Part shown: one piece after another, positions 41,279 through 51,300 of the stretch
Numbering within the stretch: the stretch's first letter is position 1
Layout of the letters: every line of letters begins with the position of its first letter
Assembly (NCBI GenBank): GCA_900618795.1
Contig: UYJD01000002.1
Location: forward strand, 1,556,465-1,609,173
Source of the DNA: Cyanodermella asteris
Lineage: Eukaryota; Ascomycota; Lecanoromycetes; Ostropales; Stictidaceae
Direction of reading: 5' to 3'
DNA: 52,709 nt
Notes under the pieces: model-generated
Database searches by the model: none
Seen by the model: the letters and a program-made list of their open reading frames with translations, nothing else
What the model was told of the DNA's origin: nothing
Translations under genes and position numbers: made by a program

Positions 41279-43119
41279 ATGACTGGCTCACCGCATATGC
41301 AGGAGGTCTGCTCGCCTCTCTACCCGGCTATCATGGCCCAGAGGCAGATGCAACAGGATTCTGAGAAGGCAAGGGGCGAGAAGAATGAAAAGGGGGAAGA
41401 CAAGCCGCTCGATCTCAACGCCGACTTTGTGGTCACCATGGACCCCAACGACAAGCCTGGAAAATGTGCTTGGAAGGTCGTCGTTGTGCCCTTGGTCTTG
41501 TTCCTCCTCATCATCAAGGCCGTCGAGGAGGACTGGTTTACGGCTATTCTTGCCTACCTTTCGGGCGGCAAGTAGGTACTACGACCTGGTCTCAACATTC
41601 ACGGGCATCACAACTCTTCGACTCCGGAGCTGTACTGACCTGATCAAGGTCTTGTCCACCTCCAGCTCCACACACCACGCACTCGGGACACACCGATATA
41701 CGACGTTTTTGGGGGCAGTATTCACCCTACCACGCGGCGCCCCTGTCGCTTACACCTGACGTACCCCGAACATGTAATGTCACCTTTGTCCAGACCCTTG
41801 CCCGACATGGCAGCCGTTACCCGACTGCGAACAAGAGCTTGAAATACGCCAAGCTGTTTTTCGAACACCTACCAGAAGTGCCCGAATCATCCTTTACCGG
41901 CAAATATGAGTTTCTGAAAGATTACAATTATACCCTGGGCAGCGATGAACTGACCATCGCTGGGCGCATAGAGATGATGGACTTGGGATTGGATTTCTAT
42001 ACCCGCTATAAGCATTTGATAATAGATGAAGAGTCGGCGATTCCATTCATTCGCTCGGCCGGCTCGCAACGCGTCGTCGAATCCGCAACCATTTTTGCTC
42101 GTGCTCTGGGAACTGCATGGTTGGACGATCTTCCACCGGGCAGCAGTCCTGCCGACTTCGATTTCAAGGTCCTTGCTATTCCCGAAGGTAGTCACTCCAA
42201 CAGCACGCTGTCGCGCGGTCTGTGTCGTAACGAGCTTGGAACCGATAACAGAAAAGTCGGCAAACACGCCCGTGACACCTTTGCAGACCACGCAATCCGA
42301 CCCATAGCCAATCGACTGAACCGCGATCTTCAGCTATCGGGCAACAACAAACTCTCCATCAAAAAGACTCGCTATCTCATGGACATGTGTCCATTTGAGG
42401 TCTCTGCCGCGCAGCACCCCTTTCCCTCCAGCAACCGCACCTCTGACGGCGCCGGCCTGTCACCCTTCTGCGATCTCTTCACAGACGAAGACTGGGCAAA
42501 CTACTCCTATCTTGCGACTCTGGATAAGTTCTATGGCTTCAGCCACGGCAACCCGCTCGGGCCAACGGCCGGCGTGGGATTCGCGAACGAGTTGATCGCC
42601 CGCCTTACCCGGCAGCCAGTGAAGGACGAAACAAACACTAATCACACTTTGGACGCGGATCCCGAAACCTTTCCAATTGGTCGGGGCAAGGATGGCCGTC
42701 TGGTACGCGTTTTCGCGGACTTTAGTCACGACAACGACATTACCTCTATCCACGCTGCATTGGGCCTCTACAACTCGACCGGCTACGAAGATGTGCTGTC
42801 TCCCATTGCGGAATGGCGCGGTATTGGTGCCAAAGGACTAAGCAGACTGCTCCCTATCATTCGTCGTCAAGATCCCAAAGATGTTCTTGGATATAGTGCG
42901 GCTTGGACGGTGCCTTTCGGTGCGCGGACATATATTGAGGGTCTGGCTTGTGCCGGCGTGGACGAGATGATGGTGCGGATACTTGTCAATGATCGCGTCA
43001 TTGATTTGCGCGATCATGCATGCAAGGGTAACGATGAGTGGATGTGCAGAGTTACTGATTTTGTGGAGAGTTTGGAATTTGCTAGATCTGGTGGAAAGTG
43101 GGAGAGATGCTTTGATTAG
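41279..43119 (+). CDS. Membrane-anchored histidine acid phosphatase / phytase
   Basis: A branch-2 histidine acid phosphatase of the fungal phytase type, which removes phosphate from phytate and other esters. I join two exons, 41279-41571 and 41649-43119 (587 aa). The 77-bp intron has GTAGGT donor, CTGAC branch and TCAAG acceptor, and the phase is exact (AA|G). Exon 2 then supplies a Cys-Pro-rich stretch, FWGQYSPY (Trp119) and LARHGSRYPT with the phospho-accepting His151. FSHDND gives His458-Asp459, the proton donor pair. Six or more cysteines of the secreted family and several N-glycosylation sites are present. Exon 1 is unusual: instead of a signal peptide it encodes a ~62-residue charged tail and one hydrophobic segment (AWKVVVVPLVLFLLII, residues ~64-79), implying a type II membrane anchor. 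If exon 1 is a separate 98-codon gene, the phosphatase start is missing. Confidence 0.8.
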
Positions 43120-45794
43120 AGGTTGGTTATGGACGCACCATGAATGGGCATCTACTTGTGGGAAAGGACCCGCTCATCGCGTGAATGTGTGACTAAAATG
43201 CGACTGAGAATGTTGGGCCAAGCTCAAAGCATTTCACATATGAGAGACTCTTGATTAGCGCTGAGAGCCTGCCGTCGAGACTCTATCTCCCGGTGCCTTT
43301 GCGTGGCCCCCTGACTATGAAAGCCTTGCTGATCCTGGTTATACACCTTGAGCTAATCTCAGAGTGCTCATAGGCTTCCTCACGTCTATATTCCCAATAA
43401 TCTTACCACGGGTCCCGAAAGTCGGAAACAGGCAGCACAGGGTCTACTTAGCGTCTCTTATCACGCATTACTTGGGAGTGACTTGGTACAACTCGCGCGA
43501 TTGAAATTGGGCTGCGTATAAGGACACTTGGTCCTTATTAGTCGATTGAGATCTTATATTAAACTGCGTCTAATTCGCTATCTCGACACAGATCGTGCAG
43601 CCCTTGGTCCAAAATGTGCAGCTAATAAGGCTAGTCGCTACCGATGACGAAGTGCCAAATCAGCGCAGTCCTATGTTAACTGGGAATCGGAAGACGCTCT
43701 CGCTGCCCGACTGAAACATGTGTCAAGAGCATGAGCTTGAAAATACGGCATCGTTGATTCAATAAGACAGCCTCCGCGCTAGATCTCGTTGCTGGCGCCA
43801 CGGCAGCGAACAAGCAAGGTAAGCTACGTTGTCGTGAGGTCCGCGAAACAGGGTTTTGCCATGCCATGGCTTTGTTTATCCTGCGCTTTCAACGAATGAC
43901 TGCAGCATATGAACTATTTGTGGCGTTCGGGTGGAGAGCTGGCGGGCAAGCAACGGCAATGGGCTGTCGTTGCTGCAGGCATGAGTTGCGTTTTACTAGC
44001 GCTATCTAAAGATGCTCTGAAAAGCAAGGTTATCACCAGCATTCCACTGAATACCTCCATGATCATCAGGCAGGTTTGGATGAGATTTGGTGGTGCCAAC
44101 TGGAGTGTTGGAATGCGCTCACCTGGCTCATGCTCTACCTCCGCCGGTGTATCGCGCCCGCCTACTGAAGCGCTTTGGATGCTAAACAGAACTTTACCAA
44201 ACAAAAGCAGGACGTTGAAATAAGGGTTGGAAATTGCGTCAAAGCGTTTCGTGCTCCCTGGTTCAGGCACAGAGTGGATGCTCAACATGTAGTGGCACCA
44301 ATTGTGGACGTCATCAGGTCAGGGAATCTGCCATCATCACCGGTCATGCAAGGCAATAAGCTCTCCAGAATCATTGAACTCAGCCTGTACAGCCTTATAC
44401 TGCAACCTTGAGGCTATTGGTTGCTGCTTGCCGATCGAAAGGCTTTCTAAGGACATCGTCGAGATCCTTGAAACCCCCTACCAGCCGGTCTCATGAAATC
44501 GTCGAGAGACAGGATCAACTCGTCCCGAAGAATGTGTCTCTTGATAACGACTAGCTCAATAACGGAGGAAGCTCAGGTTAACGCTCGTTGCCACTTGTTG
44601 TGAGCCAAAAAGATGACCGACGTGAGCCCCGAGATTATTGAATTGCCTCCCCGAAGTCAGACCGTCAGCCTGACCCGTGCCACGAATTTCAGTAAGTGAT
44701 GCTGTGCCTCCAATGCGAGTTATAAGATTTGTGTCCGGTAATCCTCTTTCTCCGCTTCTGTACTACAGCGAGGTTACTGTTTCGTCTCGTTCGAGCGAAG
44801 GTAGGGGGAAAAGAGAGTGCTTTGGACGTGACAAAGCCGGACAGGATGCGTGCACGCAGATTTATGACCACTTCTCCTGGGGGCAATATCAGCACTCTGG
44901 AAGGTTTGTGTCGCCATTCAGCGCAAAAGAGCTACAGATGCACCGTCTTCGCGCCACTTCAGACTCCTTGACGCCCTGGTCTACAGTGTCGTGGCCATCT
45001 ATCAGTGTCATGGACCTACAGCTTGATTGGCCGGGCTCCATGAAGCTTATCTGACTACCTCTATTGTGAATCAGAGGTGGACTAGGGCTTTCGAACTGTG
45101 AAGCCGCACTTGGATTGGGGATGCCCGCGTCCACGTCGCGTCCCCGGCATTGTTGATAAATATGAGCACGTTGAGGCTATGGTGGAAGCTCAGAGAGCCT
45201 CTTCCTTCACTTCTCGATGACCGGGAATGCGTTTCAAGCTCCGCAGACGCAATTATCGTATGCTGTTGATCGGTCCTAGGAAGGAAAGGCGATAAACGCT
45301 AGTCCCGATAGGTTCAGCGAGGTCCGAGAGATGATTGCAGGCCTTCCAAGAATTGTCTCTTGTGGGTCCATAGCATGGAAGCTGGAGGCTGAAAGTGAAG
45401 CAAGTCTCATTCACTTGACCTGCTGGCCTGAGCTCTATCAACGGATTGGCCAATCATCGATACAGGCTGCTGCTGATTGCGAGCCTCGACCATGGTTTGA
45501 CGTGTTGTGTTTGCGTGAGTTACCTTGAGCTTTGGCCATCTCCGAGTCATTCTCTATCTGAAGAATGATTCACTGGGACTGCTGCAATTTGCTCGCGAGA
45601 TTGTCCATGCTGGTGATTCACACTGGCGGTTGCGCTCGTGGCTACTTAAACCTTGCCACGCGATTGTGAAACTCTTTTCATCCTTCATCGCTTCTTTGAG
45701 CCATTTAACCTTCACCACAAACTCTCGCATAAGCTCTAATTCACAAGACCTCTTCCAGCTGGTCGTCTGATTCGGACTTCAGTCATTGAATCCC
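43120..45794. other. 2.7-kb region with no recognisable gene
   Basis: No frame here shows a family motif or similarity to the three paralogues downstream. It presumably holds the 3' end of the phosphatase gene and the promoter of the first paralogue. Short frames at 43909-44223 and 44677-45054 have no recognisable content. Confidence 0.45.
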
Positions 45795-47501
45795 ATGTTA
45801 AAGATGGGCCGCGGACAGGTACTACGTGCGAGGTCTGGCTCACCATCTCAGCAAGCAGCTTCTGACCTCCCAGGCGGATATTCCAACGACGATGTCTCGA
45901 TCTTCGCCAACAGCAATGCCATGGGCTCATCAGTCGACAACCTACGACTAGTTGCAGAGATGCACCATGACGTTCACGTACCATCCTCGGCTCCGAGCCA
46001 GAAAACGCATCCGACTGACATTTTTACCAACACTTTGCCTCCACAATTTTCAAATCCCGATGCTGGCCAAGCCCAAGATCCGTTCGTATCAGATGTCACC
46101 CCAACCAGCCTGACAGACCTTCTGGACACATTGAATTCCCCGCGTCCAGATATCGACACCGAGGCTTTCTTTGCCACTCTCAAGTACAATCTTGCATCCT
46201 GTGAGCGTCCAGACATAGACTGTGCATCTTTGGAGTCCATGACATTTAGTACCCTGGAAGAAGCAGAAGAGGCTCGTCGAAAACTCGTCATTAGATGGGA
46301 TCCTCTCAAAGAGGTCCGAGATCCAACATTCCCCTCGACCGATGCCCACAAGAAGGTTTATGTGAACATTATTCTCAAAGCAATGCTCGATATGTCCCAA
46401 ACTGAAGACAACACAAAAAGACTTGCACAGTGGGCAAAACTCATGAAGCATGACATGACAAAGATTGAGCTCGGTGCTTTTGAGATTTTCAAGGAGATTC
46501 TCGATTATTATCAGCGGGGTGGACCTCGGTTTAAGGTTCATGGTGCAGCTGCATCATTCCAGGGAGATTTCGCACAACACGTGACAACAGCAAGCGAGGT
46601 GCTTCGTGTATTCAAGACTGTTTGTCTCACATACTGCGGGTGTTACAATGCTCTTGCAAGCTTTGTGAGTGATCCGCTTTTCAGTCTAAAGAGAACGAGA
46701 AACAATCAGCACACAAACGGCATCAAGAAGGAAGTCACCAAGCTTGGTAAGCTGGTCAAAGTTGAATCCGACACTGCAAAGGCGAATGCCGGTGACAATC
46801 CACCACTTGGAGAAGCGAAAAAGCAAGACTCAAGCATGCCAAATCACTCATTGACCCAACAGTCGAAGCTGAAGCCTGCGACTCGCTCCCGCGCTCAACG
46901 ACAGACGGGAAGAGCTGGAACGAAAGCCGTCGAGGAGACTCTCTTCACAGGCCAGAGCCCGGTTTCACCTATCGCAGTCTCCGACATACAGAAAGACTTG
47001 GCAGATCTGGGAGCCTCACCAGTCCAGCAAGCCTCAACTGATAATGAGACTCATGCGATATCCGAAAGCACTCACAGATCCAAGTCCTACCCAAGGCATG
47101 CTTTGAACGATGTTGGTCCGGGCTACTTCAATCAACAGGCTGGAGGCAACGTCGATGCTCATTCCCAGGCTCCCGCTGCTCTTACTGTCGCGGTGTCAAC
47201 AACCCGGACCAAGCGCAAAGCTACGCACCTCGATGAACCGCAGCAGACAGTAGTGCCAAGAAAGCGAGTTGCGATGGCACGTTCCTCCCAGCCTCAGATT
47301 CACATTTACAATGATCCCTACCTCGACCCTGCCCAATCTCTGGATGAGTTCGCACCGCATCAGCCCTGTTTCAACAACTATCATGATCCCCAAGACTTGA
47401 CCCAGATCGGTGCTCAGTTCGTCGATGATGGCCACCTTCGCCCGTCAGATTCACGTTTCTCTCGTGTCAAACAGGGTAGTTCGGCTGCTCCCTCGAACTA
47501 A
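45795..47501 (+). CDS. Uncharacterised protein, paralogue A of a three-gene array
   Basis: A 568-residue protein of unknown function. The first ~150 residues are disordered in character (Ser, Pro, Asn, Asp). A core at about 150-280 contains EEAEEARRK, VRDPTFP, KKVYVNIILKAMLDMS, a Leu/Trp-rich helix pair, GGPRFK, FQGDFAQHV and VLRVFKTVC. The C-terminal half is again low-complexity with basic clusters (TKRKATH, PRKRVAMA) that could be nuclear localisation signals. The core is shared with the next two genes on the same strand. The open frame begins at a TTG at 45786; the first ATG is 45795, and another at 45804 (MGRGQ) is possible. No domain is recognised, and nothing in the sequence assigns a biochemical function. 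Confidence 0.75.
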   Translation: MLKMGRGQVLRARSGSPSQQAASDLPGGYSNDDVSIFANSNAMGSSVDNLRLVAEMHHDVHVPSSAPSQKTHPTDIFTNTLPPQFSNPDAGQAQDPFVSDVTPTSLTDLLDTLNSPRPDIDTEAFFATLKYNLASCERPDIDCASLESMTFSTLEEAEEARRKLVIRWDPLKEVRDPTFPSTDAHKKVYVNIILKAMLDMSQTEDNTKRLAQWAKLMKHDMTKIELGAFEIFKEILDYYQRGGPRFKVHGAAASFQGDFAQHVTTASEVLRVFKTVCLTYCGCYNALASFVSDPLFSLKRTRNNQHTNGIKKEVTKLGKLVKVESDTAKANAGDNPPLGEAKKQDSSMPNHSLTQQSKLKPATRSRAQRQTGRAGTKAVEETLFTGQSPVSPIAVSDIQKDLADLGASPVQQASTDNETHAISESTHRSKSYPRHALNDVGPGYFNQQAGGNVDAHSQAPAALTVAVSTTRTKRKATHLDEPQQTVVPRKRVAMARSSQPQIHIYNDPYLDPAQSLDEFAPHQPCFNNYHDPQDLTQIGAQFVDDGHLRPSDSRFSRVKQGSSAAPSN

Positions 47502-48564
47502 TTCGATTTGCTTGAAAACCTGGACCCACTGCTCTTTCCAGGGCCAAACGAGTGGATTTGAAAGCGGTTAAGTTCTCAAGACGGCCCAGATATGTCGTTC
47601 AGTCACGAGGAAATGAAAGCTTGTGATGGGAAGGTCGTACTTCTGGTGTTTGGAATTGTACGAGGACGAGGCGTTGCCTACAGCTACTTTCTCTGGAATC
47701 GAAAACTTGACGAAATCGAAGCTATACTGTAACGATATGCGCATGGACCTCATGAGAAGCACTCAGATCCCTAATGCTTCGAAAATAAGACCAATGAAAT
47801 GAGTCTCCGAATTTTTAGTCCATTGGTGATATTTCAGAGCTCAGTATGCATTGTCTGGAGTGAGATCTTCACCATCAATATGTACTTAATTGAAGCGATT
47901 GAGGTAAAGATGCGTGCTCAGAATGTGGGAGGGGCGAAATGGAAATACCGTCAGAGTATTCAGTCCGGACAAGAGGTGGTATAGAGCCAAACTTGTATAT
48001 GAAGTCCAGGCGTTTCTTGAATTGGCTGTTCACACTCAATCGCGCTATGTGAAATCTCTGGACTAATCAATCAGTAGGTCACTCCAGAAGGCCAGCGAAT
48101 GCCAGTCGCTTGACATGGCCGCGCGCGAGTTCGGTTCAGCTGGATGCCCTTGACCGATGTAGAAGCACTGATCACACAAGTACCCATTCACTGTTGAATT
48201 TGGGGTGACCTCTCATCTCATCTGCGTCAGAACAACAGATTTGACCACAGCTTGAGATCTTCATCCCCAAAATCTCTTTCATTGTCACGATCCTGTCACA
48301 GTCAGTGACAGTGATGATGTTTCCAAGCTCCTCGAGGCTGGAGTCAATATATGATGCCTATTAGTTCCCTGTGATTCAGACCATTTTTCAACTGACCACA
48401 CCACTCTTCCCTCTTCATATTGAACTACAATTGCGAGAGCTTACTTTCTACTGCCACTTGAGATCACCATTTGTTCGAAGTCTGCAAAAGCCGGAGATTC
48501 AACCGAATTTGAAGCATTCTTCTCCCAAGAGCAGCCACGCAGCGACCAGTGATTGTTCCCGGTC
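47502..48564. promoter_or_regulatory. Intergenic region between paralogues A and B
   Basis: About 1.06 kb without a gene. At 48293-48311 there is a perfect inverted repeat, CTGTCAC-AGTCA-GTGACAG, with another TGTCAC just upstream (48283-48288), and an AATATATG at 48346-48353. These lie about 210-280 bp before the start of paralogue B and could be regulatory. Confidence 0.4.
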
Positions 48565-50394
48565 ATGTCTGGCCATAGGGTACATGATGATGGGAGCTCG
48601 GCATCGGGCTTCCCATACAACACGTATGCATACCCTCCCGGTACCGCGAACGGACGAATGAATACTCACCATTATCCAGCCATCAACCAGGATCAAAGGA
48701 CTTTGAGACTACCCTCGTACGGCGCAGACATTCAGAATCAACATTCCAATGCACCTATTACTTTCGACCAGACTCAACACGCTTGGGCCCCGAGCTCGCC
48801 GGCGACGCATCATCCCGAAGCACAGCATACAGATCTCCCCTGGGGGGTGCAGATGCCCGCTCGGCTACCCATGTTAAATGATCAAACTCACCACAATCAA
48901 AGTCCAGCAACAATTTCGAGTAATCACGCCGATCCTCGAACCCTCTTCAACATGCACGGTCATGCACCCCCGAACCGGGATGACGGCACATCGCCTGCAG
49001 AACAAGACTCTGGTACTTTGTGGGGTCCACGGGCTCCAGCTTCTGGGGCAAACAATGCTAGCTACTTTGCGCAGCTCGCTTCTCAAATCCAAGCTCAAGA
49101 TAATGTGCGCCTCGCAGCTGCTTCCGGCCCAACGATGCCTACGCTGTCGAACATGTCCTTCGACAGCATCAAGGCTGCCGAGCAGGCACGCCGCAAGGGA
49201 CTTCCCCAATGGACAAGAGCGGAAGTATTGCGTGATCCGACATTCCCACTCAGTGATTTCCAGGACAAGATGTATGTTAACATCATCCTCAAGAGTTTTT
49301 ACAGCTGCGGAGATTTCAATACTGACAACCCTGATTTGAAAGCCAAATACATGAAGAAGCTGGAAACAGAGCCGTCGCTTGTCGAGTGCAGCGCGTGGGA
49401 CGTTTTGCGATTTCTCAAATTTGAATACCATCTTGGCGGAGGGCCGAGATACAAGGCCAGAAAAAGTGCGCCGACGTATCAAGGCAATTTTCATCAACAC
49501 GTCAAAGACATTTGTGATGACTTGTATAGGATCTCGAAAACGAAAGCTTCGTTGCTAATAGGTCCTGGTTGGAACCCAATGTGGCACGCTGCACAAGATC
49601 CGACGGGTGCATTAAGAAGAGTGATTCACAACCGGGACACCAACAACGAGAAACATGCACTAACCTTCGAAGCCTTGAAACGAAAGCGCGAGGAGAAGGA
49701 GCACACGGCGCAACGTGGCCGGGCAGCTGCCAGCACTACGCCTGAGCAGGATGACGAAGCCTCTAACACGACCGATGAAGACGAGGCCGACGATAAACCA
49801 CTTCTTTACGAGGCGACACGTGCACCGGAACCGAGTCGGTATGTCAGGCGGAAGCTCAACTCAGCTCGTACTGGTCGAGCTTCTTTTGAGAGTCCAATCT
49901 ACAAAGATTCAAAGACGCGAAGGACAAACGGAGAGGCTGGTACCGATTGCTCTGGCTTGGAATCGATCTTGAACAATGAGTTCGCCACCATAGCAGGCAG
50001 CCCAACTCATATTGACGTCGGTACCCATGCACATCCCAGCCAGCTTCTGCAGCAACGCAAGATCTCGCTTTTCGAGCCGGTGTACCAGGCTCAATACGGA
50101 CCGTCAAATCGTCCGGGCCCCGAAAGGATGCAAAACGCTCCTCCGCCACTATACCAGGTTGGTCCAGGACAGCCTCCGAGGCTTCCTCGTGAAAAGGGTG
50201 GGAATGAGAACGGCGGTCCAAGCACATACGCTGAGCCATTTGGTCATAGTCGCGGCTTTCTGGACCCAACAACTCATTCCGCATCATTGTTAGGCCAAAG
50301 CATAAGCCAGCACAACCTCGGCCAACCTATACAAGTAAGCGGCGCAGGAAACAACTGGCCTGGCAGCCATTCAGACACACAAGCGAATGGATAA
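48565..50394 (+). CDS. Uncharacterised protein, paralogue B of a three-gene array
   Basis: A 609-residue protein of unknown function. The first ~200 residues are Pro/Gln/His/Asn-rich. The core (about 200-330) aligns with paralogue A: AAEQARRK, LRDPTFPLSD, KMYVNIILKSF, then GGGPRYK, YQGNFHQHV and a YRISKTKAS helix end. A basic stretch follows (KRKREEKEH, YVRRKLNSAR), then an acidic run (DDEASNTTDEDEADDK), then another disordered tail. The frame starts at a TTG at 48553; the first ATG is 48565. After the TAA at 50392 the same frame stays open for 42 more codons to a TGA at 50521 and would add an acidic/aromatic peptide (see findings). Function not recognised. Confidence 0.75.
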   Translation: MSGHRVHDDGSSASGFPYNTYAYPPGTANGRMNTHHYPAINQDQRTLRLPSYGADIQNQHSNAPITFDQTQHAWAPSSPATHHPEAQHTDLPWGVQMPARLPMLNDQTHHNQSPATISSNHADPRTLFNMHGHAPPNRDDGTSPAEQDSGTLWGPRAPASGANNASYFAQLASQIQAQDNVRLAAASGPTMPTLSNMSFDSIKAAEQARRKGLPQWTRAEVLRDPTFPLSDFQDKMYVNIILKSFYSCGDFNTDNPDLKAKYMKKLETEPSLVECSAWDVLRFLKFEYHLGGGPRYKARKSAPTYQGNFHQHVKDICDDLYRISKTKASLLIGPGWNPMWHAAQDPTGALRRVIHNRDTNNEKHALTFEALKRKREEKEHTAQRGRAAASTTPEQDDEASNTTDEDEADDKPLLYEATRAPEPSRYVRRKLNSARTGRASFESPIYKDSKTRRTNGEAGTDCSGLESILNNEFATIAGSPTHIDVGTHAHPSQLLQQRKISLFEPVYQAQYGPSNRPGPERMQNAPPPLYQVGPGQPPRLPREKGGNENGGPSTYAEPFGHSRGFLDPTTHSASLLGQSISQHNLGQPIQVSGAGNNWPGSHSDTQANG

Positions 50395-51300
50395 CCCTTA
50401 ATGCAAGCTGGAACGAACAATTTCGGTGATTCCGACGCTCTTCAAGATTTCGGCTGGGATAGCGTGTTGAATCCCGAATATATAGCTGAGTTTGACACGC
50501 TCAACTTTCCTGACGGATTCTGACGTTGTGAAAGATCGTAGCGGGGAGGATTAGGATAGCTCTAACTTGCACGAATAGAGGATAAAATTTAGCACAAACG
50601 ACAAATGCCCTGGTTGAAGCTGAACGTGTCCGTAAAGAGCAAATCGCATTGAAAGAGTTGGAGTCCATCGAGATGTTTTGACAGACGCTTTCGAACCATA
50701 TCTACTGCGGGGAGAATGAGGAATGGAATGCACCGAATTCAACCGGCTGGCAAGGAAAATTCAAAACTTACACGCGAAATACGCGCAGGGACTTGATTTT
50801 CGTCCAAAGTCTTGCGATGTGGTGATTTCATCACTATCTGTCTATCTGAGTGATAGCAGATACAGTGACTTTGAATCGCCGTTGTATGAGCAGTGGAACA
50901 ATTAAAATGTATGAAGCAATGACTTTTGGCTTGCATTTATGGATTCTGTCAGTCATTCACTATCAAAGTCACGCGTCTGTCTGTTATACAAATCACGAAA
51001 TTTCGTCCAGCTTCACTGGCATTCGTCCTTTGTGAGTCCCACCACTCTCGTCCCTTACATTGGAGCACAATGCCGGGGGCACACATTCTCTCAAAATATG
51101 CCGAACATATAGCTCCTCGCCCCTTTGCTTCTGTGTTCAATGTATTCTACGTGGGAAATCATACGAGACTGAATCTTTACATAGGACTCGAACATTGTTC
51201 AGGCCTGCAGCTCATCACTTCAGTAAGTAGGCCATCTCACCCTCAGGATCACAATAACCGTCATCTCGAACGTTGACGCTCGTCATTGAAAGGAAGCAAT
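50395..51300. other. Intergenic region between paralogues B and C
   Basis: About 900 bases. The first 126 are the in-frame continuation of paralogue B. Around 50820-50880 there are several short TATCTG/CAGATA and ATCACT/AGTGAT inverted words. No other gene is seen. Confidence 0.45.

Noticed and set aside
41279-41575. Stand-alone 98-codon small membrane protein
   Set aside because: Its end carries a GTAGGT donor and joins in exact phase to the phosphatase exon, so it is better explained as exon 1 of that gene.
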